Origin: Bradyrhizobium sp. PSBB068
GTDB taxonomy: Bacteria; Pseudomonadota; Alphaproteobacteria; Rhizobiales; Xanthobacteraceae
Reading direction: 5' to 3'
DNA: 64,000 nt
NCBI GenBank assembly: GCA_016839165.1
Contig: CP069300.1
Location: 7,078,001-7,142,000 of the forward strand
Both the position numbers and the translations under genes were made by a program. The notes under the pieces were generated by a model. The model was not told the origin of the DNA. It made no database searches and worked only from the letters and a program-made list of their open reading frames with translations. Positions 45,923 to 57,170 of the stretch are shown piece by piece (position 1 is the first letter of the stretch; each line of letters starts with the position of its first letter).

Positions 45923-47515
45923 ATGACCGAGCAGCTTCGCCGCGTGACCCGCGCTCTGTTGTCCGTTTCCGACAAGACCGGACTGATCGATTTCGCCAAG
46001 GCGCTGGCCGACCAGGGCGTCGAGTTGGTCTCGACCGGCGGCACCGCCAAGGCGATCGCGGCGGCCGGGCTGCAGGTCAAGGACGTCTCCGAGCTCACCG
46101 GTTTCCCCGAGATGATGGACGGCCGGGTCAAGACGCTGCATCCGAAGGTGCATGGCGGCCTGCTCGCGATCCGCGACAACAAGGAGCACGCCGCGGCGAT
46201 GGCCTCGCACGGCATCGCGCCGATCGATCTCCTGGTCGTCAACCTCTATCCGTTCGAGGCCACCGTCGACAAAGGCGCCGGCTTCGAGGAGTGCATCGAG
46301 AACATCGACATCGGCGGCCCTGCGATGATCCGCGCCGCGGCGAAGAACCATGACGACGTCGCCGTGGTGGTCGAGGCGAGCGACTATTCTGCGGTGCTCG
46401 ACGAGCTCGCCGTGCACAAGGGCGCGACCTCGCTTCAGTTGCGCCGGCGGCTCGCCGCCAAGGCCTATGCGCGCAGCGCGGCCTATGACGCCGCGATCTC
46501 GAACTGGTTTGCCGTGCAGCTCGATACCAAGGCGCCGGACTTCCGCGCCTTCGGCGGCAGGCTGATCCAGTCGCTGCGCTACGGCGAGAACCCGCACCAG
46601 ACCGCGGCGTTCTATGCCACGCCGGAGAAGCGGCCGGGCGTTGCCACCGCGCGGCAGCTGCAGGGCAAGGAATTGTCCTACAACAACATCAACGACACCG
46701 ACGCGGCCTACGAATGCGTCGGCGAGTTCGACCCGCAGCGCACAGCGGCCTGCGTCATCGTCAAGCACGCCAATCCCTGCGGCGTCGCCGAGGGTCCCGA
46801 TCTCGCGACTGCTTATGCTCGTGCGCTGGCCTGCGACTCCACCTCGGCCTATGGCGGCATCATCGCGGTCAACCGCACGCTCGATGCGGACGCGGCGCGC
46901 GCCATCATCGGCATCTTCACCGAGGTGATCATCGCGCCCGACGCGACCGAGGAGGCGATCTCGATCATCGCCGGCCGGCGCAATCTGCGCCTCATGCTTG
47001 CCGGCGGTCTGCCGAACCCGCGCGCGCTCGGTCTCACCGCCAAGACCGTCGCCGGCGGCCTCTTGGTGCAGAGCCGCGACAATGCGGTGGTTGAGGACAT
47101 GAATCTGAAGGTCGCGACCAAGCGCGCGCCGACCGACGCCGAGCTGCGCGATCTCAAATTCGCCTTCCGCGTTGCAAAACACGTCAAGTCGAACACCATC
47201 ATCTACGCCAAAGATCTCGCCACCGTCGGCATCGGCGCCGGCCAGATGAGCCGGGTCGATTCCGCGCGCATCGCGGCGCGCAAGGCGCTGGATGCCGCGG
47301 CCGAGCTGAAGCTCGCCGAGCCGCTGACCAAGGGTTCGGTGGTCGCATCAGATGCGTTCTTCCCGTTCGCCGACGGCATGCTGGCCTGCATCGAGGCCGG
47401 CGCCACCGCGGTGATCCAGCCCGGCGGCTCGATGCGCGACGACGAGGTGATCAAGGCCGCCGACGAGCACGGCATCGCCATGGTGTTCACCGGCGTGCGG
47501 CATTTCCGGCATTGA
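45923..47515 (+). CDS. purH: Bifunctional AICAR formyltransferase / IMP cyclohydrolase
   Basis: Catalyses the last two steps of de novo IMP synthesis. 530 aa. N-terminal IMP cyclohydrolase (MGS-like) fold: [50 protein letters not shown]-terminal formyltransferase: [29 protein letters not shown] (catalytic Lys-His pair), [11 protein letters not shown] and [13 protein letters not shown] at 45923 fits the family; the longer frame is unsupported. The folate donor links it to folD. Confidence 0.97.
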   Translation: MTEQLRRVTRALLSVSDKTGLIDFAKALADQGVELVSTGGTAKAIAAAGLQVKDVSELTGFPEMMDGRVKTLHPKVHGGLLAIRDNKEHAAAMASHGIAPIDLLVVNLYPFEATVDKGAGFEECIENIDIGGPAMIRAAAKNHDDVAVVVEASDYSAVLDELAVHKGATSLQLRRRLAAKAYARSAAYDAAISNWFAVQLDTKAPDFRAFGGRLIQSLRYGENPHQTAAFYATPEKRPGVATARQLQGKELSYNNINDTDAAYECVGEFDPQRTAACVIVKHANPCGVAEGPDLATAYARALACDSTSAYGGIIAVNRTLDADAARAIIGIFTEVIIAPDATEEAISIIAGRRNLRLMLAGGLPNPRALGLTAKTVAGGLLVQSRDNAVVEDMNLKVATKRAPTDAELRDLKFAFRVAKHVKSNTIIYAKDLATVGIGAGQMSRVDSARIAARKALDAAAELKLAEPLTKGSVVASDAFFPFADGMLACIEAGATAVIQPGGSMRDDEVIKAADEHGIAMVFTGVRHFRH

Positions 47516-47546
47516 TCTAGCAGCATGGTCGCCCCTGCCTAGATCA
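47513..47546 (+). terminator. Hairpin overlapping the purH stop codon
   Basis: TGATCTAG (47513-47520, including the stop) pairs perfectly with CTAGATCA (47539-47546) around an 18-base loop. No T-tract follows; weak terminator or stability element. Confidence 0.4.
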
Positions 47547-47567
47547 GGAGGCGCACACTCCTTCACC

Positions 47568-47701
47568 GTCACCCCTGAGGAGGCGGCACAGCGGCCGTCT
47601 CGAAGGGTCGACGGCCCGGCTGGTGGCCGTGCATCCTGCGAGACGCGCGCAAGGGCGCGCTCCTCCAGCGACAAAGGCAGAGCCTTTGCGCGGGGATGAC
47701 G
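47568..47701. repeat. GC-rich intergenic repeat between purH and gpmA
   Basis: Begins GTCACCCCTGAGGAGGCGGC and ends GCGCGGGGATGAC, with internal short stems (GCGCGC..GCGCGC, GGCAGAGCC). The ends are inverted (GTCACCCC / GGGGATGAC). Palindrome-type repeat between convergent genes, different family from the others. Confidence 0.55.
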
Positions 47702-47716
47702 GGTCCATCGCTTAGC

Positions 47717-48340
47717 TCAGCCCGCCAGATCGACCTTCGAGGCCACGGTGGAATCCGCATTGAGCCGATAGACCACCGGCGCGCCGGTCGCGAGCTCGCG
47801 CTTCAGGATCTGCTCCGGCGACAACTTCTCCAGCACCATGATCAGCGCGCGCAGCGAATTTCCATGAGCGGCGACCAGCGTGCGCTGGCCGCGCAGCACG
47901 CCGGGCAAGATCTCCTGCACGTAATAAGGCAGCGTGCGCGCCAGCGTGTCCTTCAGGCTTTCGCCGCCGGGCGGCGGCACATCGTAGGAGCGGCGCCAGA
48001 TCAGCACCTGGTCCTCGCCCCACTTCTTGCGGGCGTCATCCTTGTTGAGGCCCGAGAGATCGCCGTAATCGCGTTCGTTGAGCGCGAGATTCTTCGTCGT
48101 CGGCAGTCCGGTCTGGCCGATCTCTTCCAGCATCAGCTTCAGCGTATGCTGCGCGCGGGTCAGGTCGGAGGTGAAGGCAACGTCGAACGACAGGTCCTGC
48201 GCCTTCAGCTTGCGGCCCGCGTCCCTGGCCTCACGGATGCCCTGCTCGGTGAGGTCAGGGTCCTTCCACCCGGTGAACAGGTTCTTCAGATTCCATTCGC
48301 TCTGACCGTGACGAACCAGCACAAGAAGACGATCACTCAT
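47717..48340 (-). CDS. gpmA: 2,3-bisphosphoglycerate-dependent phosphoglycerate mutase
   Basis: Interconverts 3- and 2-phosphoglycerate in glycolysis/gluconeogenesis. 207 aa; histidine-phosphatase fold with [20 protein letters not shown] (phospho-His about residue 11), [11 protein letters not shown] (Arg), [10 protein letters not shown] (Glu) and [12 protein letters not shown] (second His). The chain is shorter than the 250-aa E. coli form, as usual in alphaproteobacteria. Last gene of the dnaK-to-gpmA minus-strand run; 46 bp after the dapB stop. Confidence 0.95.
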   Translation of the reverse strand: MSDRLLVLVRHGQSEWNLKNLFTGWKDPDLTEQGIREARDAGRKLKAQDLSFDVAFTSDLTRAQHTLKLMLEEIGQTGLPTTKNLALNERDYGDLSGLNKDDARKKWGEDQVLIWRRSYDVPPPGGESLKDTLARTLPYYVQEILPGVLRGQRTLVAAHGNSLRALIMVLEKLSPEQILKRELATGAPVVYRLNADSTVASKVDLAG

Positions 48341-48386
48341 TTCAGATTCCGTTTCGCTGATTTGGATTTGATCTCGTCGAGCGGTC

Positions 48387-49199
48387 TCAGTCGCTCAACC
48401 CGAGAACGTCGGTCATCGAATACATGCCGGGCTTCTTGCCATGCGCCCACAGCGCCGCCTTCAGCGCGCCCTGCGCGAACAGCGCGCGATCCTCGGCATG
48501 ATGCGACAGCGTGATGCGCTCGGAAGGACCGGCAAAGATCACGCTGTGATCGCCGGCCGCGGTGCCGCCGCGCAACGATGCAAAGCCGATGTCACCGGCG
48601 CGCCGCGCGCCGGTCAGGCCATCGCGGCCACGCGCCGAATGCTGCTCCAGCGCGATCTTGCGGCCGGCGGCGGCGGCTTCGCCGAGCATCAAGGCGGTGC
48701 CCGATGGCGCGTCGATCTTCTGCTTGTGGTGCAGCTCGAGAATCTCGATGTCGAAGCTCTGGTCGAGCGACTGCGCGACGCGCTTGACCAGCGCCGCGAG
48801 CAGATTGACGCCGAGGCTCATGTTGCCCGACTTCACCACGATGGCGCGGTCGGTGACGCTGCGGATCACCGCATCATCGGACGGCGACAGGCCGGTGGTG
48901 CCGATGACGTGAACCAGACCGCGTTCGGCCGCGATCGCGACATTGGCGATGGTCGCGGCCGGCACGGTGAAATCGAGGATGCCGTCGGCGTTGGCCGACA
49001 TCGACCACAGATCGGCCGACAGCTTGACGCCGTTGGCGGGGAGACCGGCAAGCACGCCGGCATCCTTGCCGAGCAATTCCGAGCCCGGCGCTTCCAGCGC
49101 GCCGACCAGCACCGCCCCCGGGGTTTCGTCAATCACCCGCACCAGCGTGCGGCCCATCCGGCCGCCGGCTCCCGCAACGATCAAACGCATGTCAGCCAT
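48387..49199 (-). CDS. dapB: 4-hydroxy-tetrahydrodipicolinate reductase
   Basis: NAD(P)H-dependent step to tetrahydrodipicolinate in lysine and diaminopimelate synthesis. 270 aa: N-terminal loop [20 protein letters not shown] (GxxGRMG), [12 protein letters not shown], catalytic [20 protein letters not shown] (His-His and Lys), and [28 protein letters not shown] lies just before the ATG at 49199. Downstream of the DUF1330 gene in the same run. Confidence 0.96.
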   Translation of the reverse strand: MADMRLIVAGAGGRMGRTLVRVIDETPGAVLVGALEAPGSELLGKDAGVLAGLPANGVKLSADLWSMSANADGILDFTVPAATIANVAIAAERGLVHVIGTTGLSPSDDAVIRSVTDRAIVVKSGNMSLGVNLLAALVKRVAQSLDQSFDIEILELHHKQKIDAPSGTALMLGEAAAAGRKIALEQHSARGRDGLTGARRAGDIGFASLRGGTAAGDHSVIFAGPSERITLSHHAEDRALFAQGALKAALWAHGKKPGMYSMTDVLGLSD

Positions 49200-49262
49200 G
49201 GCTCACCTCTGCATGCCGTATAGCGAGCCATGGCTGTTCCGGCAACCGAACCGGCTGCCAGG

Positions 49263-49559
49263 CTACGGGTTGTCGTGTCCCTCGATGACGATGAGGTCGG
49301 CGATCGAATGGGGCTGCCGCACCTTGATGTTCGCCTGGTATTCCGGCGAGTTGTAGCAGGCCAGGGCAGTCTGATAGTCCGGGAATTCGATCACGACGTT
49401 GCGCGAGCGGCTCTGGCCTTCCACGCTGGTGAATTTGCCGCCACGGACGATGAACTTGCCGCCGAATTTCTGGAAGATGGCCGGGTTGGCGGCCATGTAG
49501 GGCTTGTAGCCCTCGTCATTGTGAACGTCGACGCGTCCAATCCAGTATCCCTTCGCCAT
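49263..49559 (-). CDS. DUF1330 domain-containing protein
   Basis: A 98-aa ferredoxin-like alpha/beta dimeric-barrel protein (KGYWIGRVDVHNDEGYKPYM; VIEFPDYQTALACYNSPEYQ, the family signature). Function unknown for DUF1330. GGGAG precedes the ATG. Between pyrF (23 bp upstream) and dapB, probably co-transcribed. Confidence 0.93.
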   Translation of the reverse strand: MAKGYWIGRVDVHNDEGYKPYMAANPAIFQKFGGKFIVRGGKFTSVEGQSRSRNVVIEFPDYQTALACYNSPEYQANIKVRQPHSIADLIVIEGHDNP

Positions 49560-49582
49560 CTCTGTTCTCCCGTGTTGTTGGT

Positions 49583-50305
49583 TCAGGTCAGTGCCTGGGC
49601 GACCTCGGCGTGAATGGCCTCGGCTGCGGCCTTCGGATCGGCGGCTTCCATCACCGGGCGGCCAACCACCAGATAGTCGGCGCCGGCGGCAATGGCACGG
49701 GCCGGCGTCATGATGCGCTTCTGGTCGCCGGTCGCCGAGCCCGCGGGGCGGATGCCCGGCGTCACCAGGTTCATCTGATCGCCGACGATCTTGCGCAGGG
49801 CGGCGGCCTCCTCGGGCGAGCTGACGAGGCCGTCGACACCGAGCGCCTGTGCCTGCCTGGCGCGCGCCTCGACCAGATCGGAGACGTTGAGGCGGTAGCC
49901 TGCGGCGTGCAGGTCGCTGTCGTCGTAGGAGGTCAGCACCGTCACCGCGAGGATCTTGAGGCCAGAGCCGGCGCGCGCATCGACCGCCGCCTTCATGGTC
50001 TGCGGATAGGCATGCACGGTGAGGAAGGTCGCGCCGAGCGCCGCGACGCTCTCGACCCCGCGCGCAACGGTGTTGCCGATGTCGTGCAGCTTGAGATCGA
50101 GAAACACCTTCTTGCCGCTGCCGGCGAGCTGCTTCGCCAGCGCGAGGCCACCGGCATAACCGAGTTGGTAGCCGATCTTGTAGAAGGTGACGCTGTCGCC
50201 GAGCCGGTCGATCATCGCCTCGGCGCTGGCGACGGACGGCAGATCGAGCGCCACAATCAACCGATCTTTCGGAGCGATCTTTGAAGCGATCTTGGCTGGC
50301 TGCAT
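49583..50305 (-). CDS. pyrF: Orotidine 5'-phosphate decarboxylase
   Basis: Converts OMP to UMP. 240 aa TIM barrel with [20 protein letters not shown], the catalytic KxxD block [40 protein letters not shown] and phosphate-binding [14 protein letters not shown]. The ribosome site GAGGTG overlaps the stop region of the upstream reductase gene (six bases apart), so the two are translationally linked. Confidence 0.96.
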   Translation of the reverse strand: MQPAKIASKIAPKDRLIVALDLPSVASAEAMIDRLGDSVTFYKIGYQLGYAGGLALAKQLAGSGKKVFLDLKLHDIGNTVARGVESVAALGATFLTVHAYPQTMKAAVDARAGSGLKILAVTVLTSYDDSDLHAAGYRLNVSDLVEARARQAQALGVDGLVSSPEEAAALRKIVGDQMNLVTPGIRPAGSATGDQKRIMTPARAIAAGADYLVVGRPVMEAADPKAAAEAIHAEVAQALT

Positions 50306-50311
50306 GTCACC

Positions 50312-50890
50312 TCACATCATGCGTTGAGAATGGTCGATCAGCTGCCGCACCAGCGCGCGCATCGTGTCGATGTCGGCCTGGTGCTTCAGACGATCCATAT
50401 CGTCATAGGCCTGCTCGGCGAATGACAGCGCGAGCTGGTTCGGGATCACGGTGGCGTGGCACGCCGACAGGATCAGGCGCAGCGCCGCCAGCGCGCGGAT
50501 GCCGCCGAGCCGGTTGCCGGATGCCGCAGCGATCGCGAACACGCGCTCGCGGAACACCTGGCCGCGGGCCTCTTGCGGGTCCTGCACGCGGCTCACCCAG
50601 TCGATCGTGTTCTTCACCAGCGCCGGCACCGAGGAATTGTATTCCGGCGTCACGACCAGCACGCCATGATGGGCGCCGATCATCCGCTTCAGATTGACGG
50701 CGTGCTGCGGCACGCCCGATTTGGCCTGCAGGTCGCCGTCATAGATCGGCAACGGAAAGTCGCCGAGCGAGATGCGGCTGACGTCGGCGCCCGACTGCGC
50801 GAGCTCGTGCGCCAGCACGGCGGCGAGCTTCGTGTTGAGCGAGCCGGATCGAAGCGATCCCGGGATCACGAGGATTTTCAGCGCGGACAT
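50312..50890 (-). CDS. NAD(P)H-dependent FMN reductase family protein
   Basis: A 192-aa flavodoxin-fold reductase: KILVIPGSLRSGSLNTKLAA (FMN phosphate loop), LVVTPEYNSSVPALVKNTID (family signature) and AIAAASGNRLGGIRALAALR. Likely cytoplasmic quinone, chromate/azo or flavin reductase; substrate uncertain. Six bases before pyrF and 43 bp after pmtA, same strand. Confidence 0.92.
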   Translation of the reverse strand: MSALKILVIPGSLRSGSLNTKLAAVLAHELAQSGADVSRISLGDFPLPIYDGDLQAKSGVPQHAVNLKRMIGAHHGVLVVTPEYNSSVPALVKNTIDWVSRVQDPQEARGQVFRERVFAIAAASGNRLGGIRALAALRLILSACHATVIPNQLALSFAEQAYDDMDRLKHQADIDTMRALVRQLIDHSQRMM

Positions 50891-50933
50891 TTTGAAGTCG
50901 CAGGTCCAGGGCGTGCACCCCGGCGCGGGGCGA

Positions 50934-51536
50934 TCAACCCTTGCGATACACCCAGACCCGCGCCGGCGGAAGGTTCATCCAGATCCGCTCCGAGGCCTCT
51001 GTGGACACGCCGGGCAGCGACTTCGGAATCGGGGGCGCCACCGAATAGGTGAACTGGACGAAGGGCGCGCCGGGCGCGAGAGCCAGGAAGGCGTCGCGGA
51101 TCAGCTTCAGGCGGGTGAGCATCGGCTTGGTGACCAGCGGCAGGCCGGAGACCACGGCCGACGCCGGAGACTTCATGACGTCCCACAGCGTGTCGCGGAG
51201 CCTGTAGGCGTCGCCCTGCACGACCTTGGCCTGCGGATAGCGTTCGCGCAGCAACGCGCAGAAACCGGGATTATACTCAACCAGGACGAGCCGCTTCTGA
51301 TCGACGCCGTGCTCGATCAGCGCGTTGGTGATCGCTCCGGTGCCGGGCCCAAGCTCGACGACCGGCCCTTCGGCGTCAGCATCGACATATTGCGCCATGG
51401 TGCGCGCGAGCAGCCGTCCGGACGGCATCACCGCGCCCATGTGCAGCGGCTTCTCGATCCATGAACGGAGAAAACGAACCTCGTCGTCGAGACGGAGGGG
51501 CTTCTTCGACGCACGCACGGACGATTGCAGAGGCAT
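50934..51536 (-). CDS. pmtA: Phospholipid N-methyltransferase-like SAM methyltransferase (PmtA family)
   Basis: A 200-aa class I methyltransferase of the rhizobial PmtA type, which converts phosphatidylethanolamine toward phosphatidylcholine at the membrane. Motif I VVELGPGTGAITNALIEHG, motif II VLVEYNPGFCALLRERYPQA, motif IV AVVSGLPLVTKP. The amphipathic N-terminus (EVRFLRSWIEKPLHMGAVMP, SGRLLARTM) is typical and membrane-binding in PmtA. ATG at 51536. Downstream of dnaJ, as in other Bradyrhizobium-like genomes. Specific lipid substrate is inference. Confidence 0.82.
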   Translation of the reverse strand: MPLQSSVRASKKPLRLDDEVRFLRSWIEKPLHMGAVMPSGRLLARTMAQYVDADAEGPVVELGPGTGAITNALIEHGVDQKRLVLVEYNPGFCALLRERYPQAKVVQGDAYRLRDTLWDVMKSPASAVVSGLPLVTKPMLTRLKLIRDAFLALAPGAPFVQFTYSVAPPIPKSLPGVSTEASERIWMNLPPARVWVYRKG

Positions 51537-51606
51537 GTCGCTACCAGGCGGGACCGCGCACAATCGAGCGGTTGTCAGAAAACAGTCATAAACACGTATA
51601 GATCGA

Positions 51607-51632
51607 AGTCGTTACGGTCAAGCGTAACGACT
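51607..51632 (-). terminator. Hairpin after dnaJ
   Basis: AGTCGTTACG / CGTAACGACT, a perfect 10-bp stem with a six-base loop, four bases after the dnaJ stop. No T-tract, so either a weak terminator or an mRNA-stabilising end. Confidence 0.55.
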
Positions 51633-51636
51633 CCGG

Positions 51637-52764
51637 CTAGACGGAGCGACTTCCGAAGAAGTCCTTGACCTTAGAGAAGAAACCCGCTGCCTCCGGCTGG
51701 GTTGCGCCGGACGAGAGTTTTTCGAACTCCATCAGCAATTCTTGCTGCTTCTTGGTCAGATTCTGCGGGGTTTCGACCACGACCTGGACATACATGTCGC
51801 CGGTCTGGCGCGAGCGCAGTACCGGCATGCCCTTCGATGCGATGCGGAATCGCCGGCTGGACTGGGTGCCGGCGGGCACTTTCACCTTGGTCTGGCCCTT
51901 GTCGATGGTCGGCACCTCGAACTCGCCGCCGAGGGCTGCGGTGACCATCGAGATCGGCACGCGGCAATGCAGGTCGGCGCCGTCGCGCTGGAAGAACTGG
52001 TGCGCGGTCAGCGACAGGAAGATGTAGAGGTCGCCGGGCGGCCCGCCGCGGACCCCCGCCTCGCCTTCGCCGGCGAGCCGGATACGGGTGCCGTCCTCGA
52101 CCCCCGGAGGAATGTTGACCGAGAGCGTGCGCTCGCGCGTCACCCGGCCGGAACCGGCGCAGGAGGTGCAGGCATCCTCGATCATCTGACCGCGGCCCTG
52201 GCAGCCGGGGCAGGTCCGCTCCAGCGTGAAGAAGCCCTGGGCCTGCCGAATCCGGCCGGCGCCACCGCAATGCGAGCAGGTCTTCGGCTTGGTGCCGGCC
52301 TTGGCGCCGGTGCCGGAGCAGGACTCGCAGGTCACCGAGACCGGGATCTCGATCTGCGCGGTCTTGCCCTGGAAGGCCTCCTCGAGCGTGATCTCCATGT
52401 TGTAGCGCAGGTCGGCGCCGCGCTCGCGGCCGCCGCTGCGGCGCTGCCCGGCCATGCCGAACAGATCCTCGAAGATGTCGGAGAAGGAGGAGGCGAAGCC
52501 AGCGCCGAAACCGGGGCCGCCGCCGCCCATGCCCTGCTCGAAGGCGGCATGGCCGAAACGGTCATAGGCGGCGCGCTTGTCGCCGTCCTTCAAGACCTCA
52601 TAGGCTTCGTTGATTTCCTTGAAGCGGACTTCGCTGGTGGCGTCGCCGGGATTCTTGTCCGGGTGCCATTTCATCGCGAGCTTGCGGAAAGCCGATTTGA
52701 GCTTGGTCTCGTCCGCGTTCCGTTCGACCTCGAGGGTCTCGTAATAGCAGCGCTTGGTGGACAT
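51637..52764 (-). CDS. dnaJ: Chaperone DnaJ (Hsp40, class I)
   Basis: Co-chaperone stimulating DnaK ATPase and delivering unfolded substrates. 375 aa, all class I parts present: J domain ([23 protein letters not shown] in [11 protein letters not shown]), Gly/Phe region ([20 protein letters not shown]), four zinc-binding CxxCxGxG repeats ([32 protein letters not shown]) and the C-terminal substrate domain. 160 bp downstream of dnaK, with a T-tailed hairpin in between. Confidence 0.97.
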   Translation of the reverse strand: MSTKRCYYETLEVERNADETKLKSAFRKLAMKWHPDKNPGDATSEVRFKEINEAYEVLKDGDKRAAYDRFGHAAFEQGMGGGGPGFGAGFASSFSDIFEDLFGMAGQRRSGGRERGADLRYNMEITLEEAFQGKTAQIEIPVSVTCESCSGTGAKAGTKPKTCSHCGGAGRIRQAQGFFTLERTCPGCQGRGQMIEDACTSCAGSGRVTRERTLSVNIPPGVEDGTRIRLAGEGEAGVRGGPPGDLYIFLSLTAHQFFQRDGADLHCRVPISMVTAALGGEFEVPTIDKGQTKVKVPAGTQSSRRFRIASKGMPVLRSRQTGDMYVQVVVETPQNLTKKQQELLMEFEKLSSGATQPEAAGFFSKVKDFFGSRSV

Positions 52765-52852
52765 CCTTCAATTCCGTCCGAAGTTCATCGCGATCGCCAA
52801 TAGGATCGCGTCAAGGATTGCGCCTGTCTGGAAGATGCAGCGATCGCCTTAA

Positions 52853-52911
52853 AGAAAAATGACCCCCACTCCTCCGAGACGCGGCGCGTGCTCTTTGGCG
52901 TGAGGGTCATG
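52853..52911 (-). terminator. dnaK-dnaJ intergenic hairpin with T-tract (attenuator)
   Basis: On the minus strand ATGACCCTCAC ... GTGGGGGTCAT form an ~11-bp stem (one wobble) with inner pairings, followed directly by TTTTCTTT. It lies 14 bp after the dnaK stop. This is an intrinsic-terminator layout that would stop part of the transcription from dnaK into dnaJ. Confidence 0.72.
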
Positions 52912-52924
52912 ATCGCAAGCCCGC

Positions 52925-54826
<1,902 letters not shown>

Positions 54827-54928
54827 GATTTTGATATCCTCTTTGCTACGGCAGGTTGGTTGGGCCCTGACGGCGCTCCGTACCGAACCCCCAGACGTTC
54901 ACATACTCGCGATATTGCGACGGTGAGC

Positions 54929-54959
54929 CTGATATAGGAGAGAGGGTTCTGCCCGCAAG
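54929..54959 (-). promoter_or_regulatory. RpoH (sigma32)-type promoter of dnaKJ
   Basis: On the minus strand CTTG (54956-54959), 17 bases, then CCTATATCAG (54929-54938). This fits the alphaproteobacterial RpoH consensus CTTG-N17/18-CYTATNTNNG at every defined base. The inferred start is near 54922, about 95 bases upstream of dnaK. No CIRCE (HrcA) element was found here. Confidence 0.85.
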
Positions 54960-55125
54960 GACTGGACGCAACGTTGAGGCCTGAAAAGACTGACGTTTGA
55001 AAGATTGTGTCAGTCCGACCGCGGCGCCGGTTCAAGTGGCAACCAGCGCCCCCGCCGAGTTAACAAATCGGCAATGATGCCGCCGGCCGTCGACCCGAAC
55101 GTCGGAGACGCGACGTCTGCGCTGT

Positions 55126-55139
55126 TGAGTGAACACTCA
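55126..55139. promoter_or_regulatory. Short palindrome TGAGTG-AA-CACTCA
   Basis: Perfect 6-bp arms with a two-base centre, in the dnaK divergent region. Operator-like for a TetR-type dimer by appearance. No neighbouring regulator gene; the nearest start is 264 bp away. Confidence 0.35.
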
Positions 55140-55403
55140 CAAACATCGTATGCGAGAGCGGCGCACGGGTCGAGGGCGCGCTGTTTGGCCGCTGGCCACC
55201 ATTCTTGGAAATGTCGGGAAACTGGAAAGTGCCAGCCAATCGGGGCGAAAAGCCCACGGAATCGAGCCTGTGGGCTCGAAGCGGAGATTTGGCGACCTGT
55301 TGCAGGGTCATCAAAACCGCTAAAAGCGGTCCGACTGAAAGAGGCCATCCAGCCCTGCACCGGCCCCGTTGCGCGGCCACCAAGCAAAACCGGTAGATCC
55401 CCC

Positions 55404-56339
55404 ATGACGCCTTTTCGAGTTCTCGTTGCGGTTGCCTTGCTGATTGCTGCCACCTGTCGTGGCTTCGCCGCCGACGTGGTGTTTCCGCCGGGCGCGCATG
55501 TCGGGATGAAGCCGCTGGTGGGCCTCGTCCGGGCCAAGTCGTTCATCGGCTTCGAGACCGAGGATCAGGGCGTCAAGGTCCTGATCGCGGACCTGCCGGC
55601 GGACGCCTACAACGAGGTCGTGACCGCCTTCAAGGCCAACCCCGCCGGCACCGGAAACATCAAGCCCGAGAGCCTCGAGACGCCGGCCGGCCTCGCCTAT
55701 TACACCGTGGAGAGCGCGCGCGATGGCGCCAGCACTGTGCGGCGTTATTCCATGATCCTGCCGGGACCGACCTTCTCCGGCTATGTCGCGGTGCAGGTCC
55801 CGGAGAACGCCAGCAGGATCTACACCGACGACGCCGTGCGGCAGATGTTCGCCTCGGCCCAGATCCGCAACGAGGTGCCGGTCGACGAGCAGCTCGGTAT
55901 GATGCCGTTCAAGGTCACCGAGCTCAGCGCTTTCAAGAACATCCGCATGCTGGCGCCGGGCGCAGCGTTGCTGATGGCCGACGGCGACGACAAGAGCCTC
56001 GAGACCAAGCCCTTCATGCTGCTCGGCGTCATCGGGTCGGCCCCCGCCACGCCCGACGACCGCGGCCGCTTCGCCCAGCAGATCGCGACCACGATCCCCG
56101 GCGTGCGCGACGGGCGGATCACCATGTCCGAGCCGATCCGGATCGACGGCCAGCCCGGCTTCGAGACCCGGATCGACGCCATCAGCGGCAAGGACAACAC
56201 CCCGGTGACCATCGTGCAGTGGCTGCGGTTCGGCGCGCAAACGTCGGTGCGCGTCATCGGCAGCTCACCGCGCACCGATTGGGAGAAGGCCTTCCCGCGC
56301 TTCCGCGCGGTGCGCGACGGCATCCAGCCGCGCGGCTGA
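55404..56339 (+). CDS. Exported hypothetical protein (next to dnaK)
   Basis: A 311-aa protein with a Sec signal peptide (FRVLVAVALLIAATCRGFAA, cleavage about residue 23) and a soluble mature part of mixed alpha/beta character: GAHVGMKPLVGLVRAKSFIG, MILPGPTFSGYVAVQVPENA, FMLLGVIGSAPATPDDRGRF. No cysteines of note, no catalytic motif recognised. Periplasmic. Genes of this kind occur beside dnaK in Bradyrhizobium relatives. Function unknown. ATG at 55404. Confidence 0.8.
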   Translation: MTPFRVLVAVALLIAATCRGFAADVVFPPGAHVGMKPLVGLVRAKSFIGFETEDQGVKVLIADLPADAYNEVVTAFKANPAGTGNIKPESLETPAGLAYYTVESARDGASTVRRYSMILPGPTFSGYVAVQVPENASRIYTDDAVRQMFASAQIRNEVPVDEQLGMMPFKVTELSAFKNIRMLAPGAALLMADGDDKSLETKPFMLLGVIGSAPATPDDRGRFAQQIATTIPGVRDGRITMSEPIRIDGQPGFETRIDAISGKDNTPVTIVQWLRFGAQTSVRVIGSSPRTDWEKAFPRFRAVRDGIQPRG

Positions 56340-56438
56340 CCGGCCTTTCGCGGCCCGGTCGGAAAAATCCCACTTTCGTCGTTCGCCGAACGGAACTAGC
56401 CTCCTCGCGCAGTATCACGCAAAGCGAGGAGGGGCGCG

Positions 56439-57149
56439 ATGTTGGATCGACGACAGGTGGTTGCAGGCCTCGGCACGTTGGTGCTGGGGACCCTGGTTCC
56501 CAAACATCTTTGGGCGGCCGCGATCAAGCCGGACGATGGTGCCGCGCTGCTCGTGATCGACGTCCAGAACTGCTTCCTGCCCGGCGGCAGTCTCGCGGTG
56601 AAGGAAGGCGACCAGGTGGTGCCTGTCATCAACAAGATCGCCAAGAGCTTCGCGAATGTGGTGATGACGCAGGACTGGCACACGCCCGGCCACGTGTCCT
56701 TTGCCTCGGTCCATGCGGGCAAGAAGCCGTTCGAGACCATCGACCTCGCCTATGGCAAGCAGGTGCTGTGGCCCGACCACTGCGTGCAGGGCACCGACGG
56801 CGCAGGCCTGTCGAAGGATCTCGCGATCCCGCAGGCCGAGCTGATCATCCGCAAAGGCTTTCACAAGGACGTCGACAGCTACTCCGCCTTCACCGAAGCC
56901 GACGGCAACACCACCACCGGGCTTGCCGCCTATCTGAAAGCGCGCAAGGTCGAGCGGGTCTTCGTGGCCGGGCTCGCCACCGATTTCTGCGTGGCGTGGA
57001 CCGCGCTCGACGCGCGCAAGGCCGGCTTCGAAACCTATGTCGTGGAAGACGCGTGCCGCGGCATAGACACCCAGGGATCGCTGGCCAAGGCGTGGGATGA
57101 CATGGCCAAGGCCGGCGTCAAGCGCATCCAGTCGGCGGATATCGCCTAA
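56439..57149 (+). CDS. pncA: Nicotinamidase/pyrazinamidase with N-terminal export signal
   Basis: Deamidates nicotinamide to nicotinate for NAD salvage. 236 aa: the first ~26 residues look like a Tat-type signal (LDRRQVVAGLGTLVLGTLVP), unusual for this normally cytosolic enzyme. Isochorismatase-fold core with triad D41 (LLVIDVQNCF), K139 (IIRKGFHKDVDSYSAF) and C184 (LATDFCVAW), and metal ligands in MTQDWHTPGHVSF (D79, H81, H85). Followed 21 bp later by an AraC-type regulator. Symbol by function; the export prediction is inference. Confidence 0.9.
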   Translation: MLDRRQVVAGLGTLVLGTLVPKHLWAAAIKPDDGAALLVIDVQNCFLPGGSLAVKEGDQVVPVINKIAKSFANVVMTQDWHTPGHVSFASVHAGKKPFETIDLAYGKQVLWPDHCVQGTDGAGLSKDLAIPQAELIIRKGFHKDVDSYSAFTEADGNTTTGLAAYLKARKVERVFVAGLATDFCVAWTALDARKAGFETYVVEDACRGIDTQGSLAKAWDDMAKAGVKRIQSADIA

Positions 57150-57170
57150 GATCTTCGCTGCGAGGCCCGC

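Larger units (their letters stand above)
54827..55403. other. dnaK leader and divergent intergenic region
   Basis: 577 bp without a convincing gene. It contains the RpoH promoter (54929-54959), and a 14-bp palindrome TGAGTGAACACTCA at 55126. The remainder, upstream of the exported protein gene, shows small open frames only. Confidence 0.5.

Noticed and set aside
54827..54928. CIRCE (HrcA operator) upstream of dnaK
   Set aside because: Searched for TTAGCACTC-N9-GAGTGCTAA by eye; not present. The short TGAGTG palindrome at 55126 has the wrong spacing.
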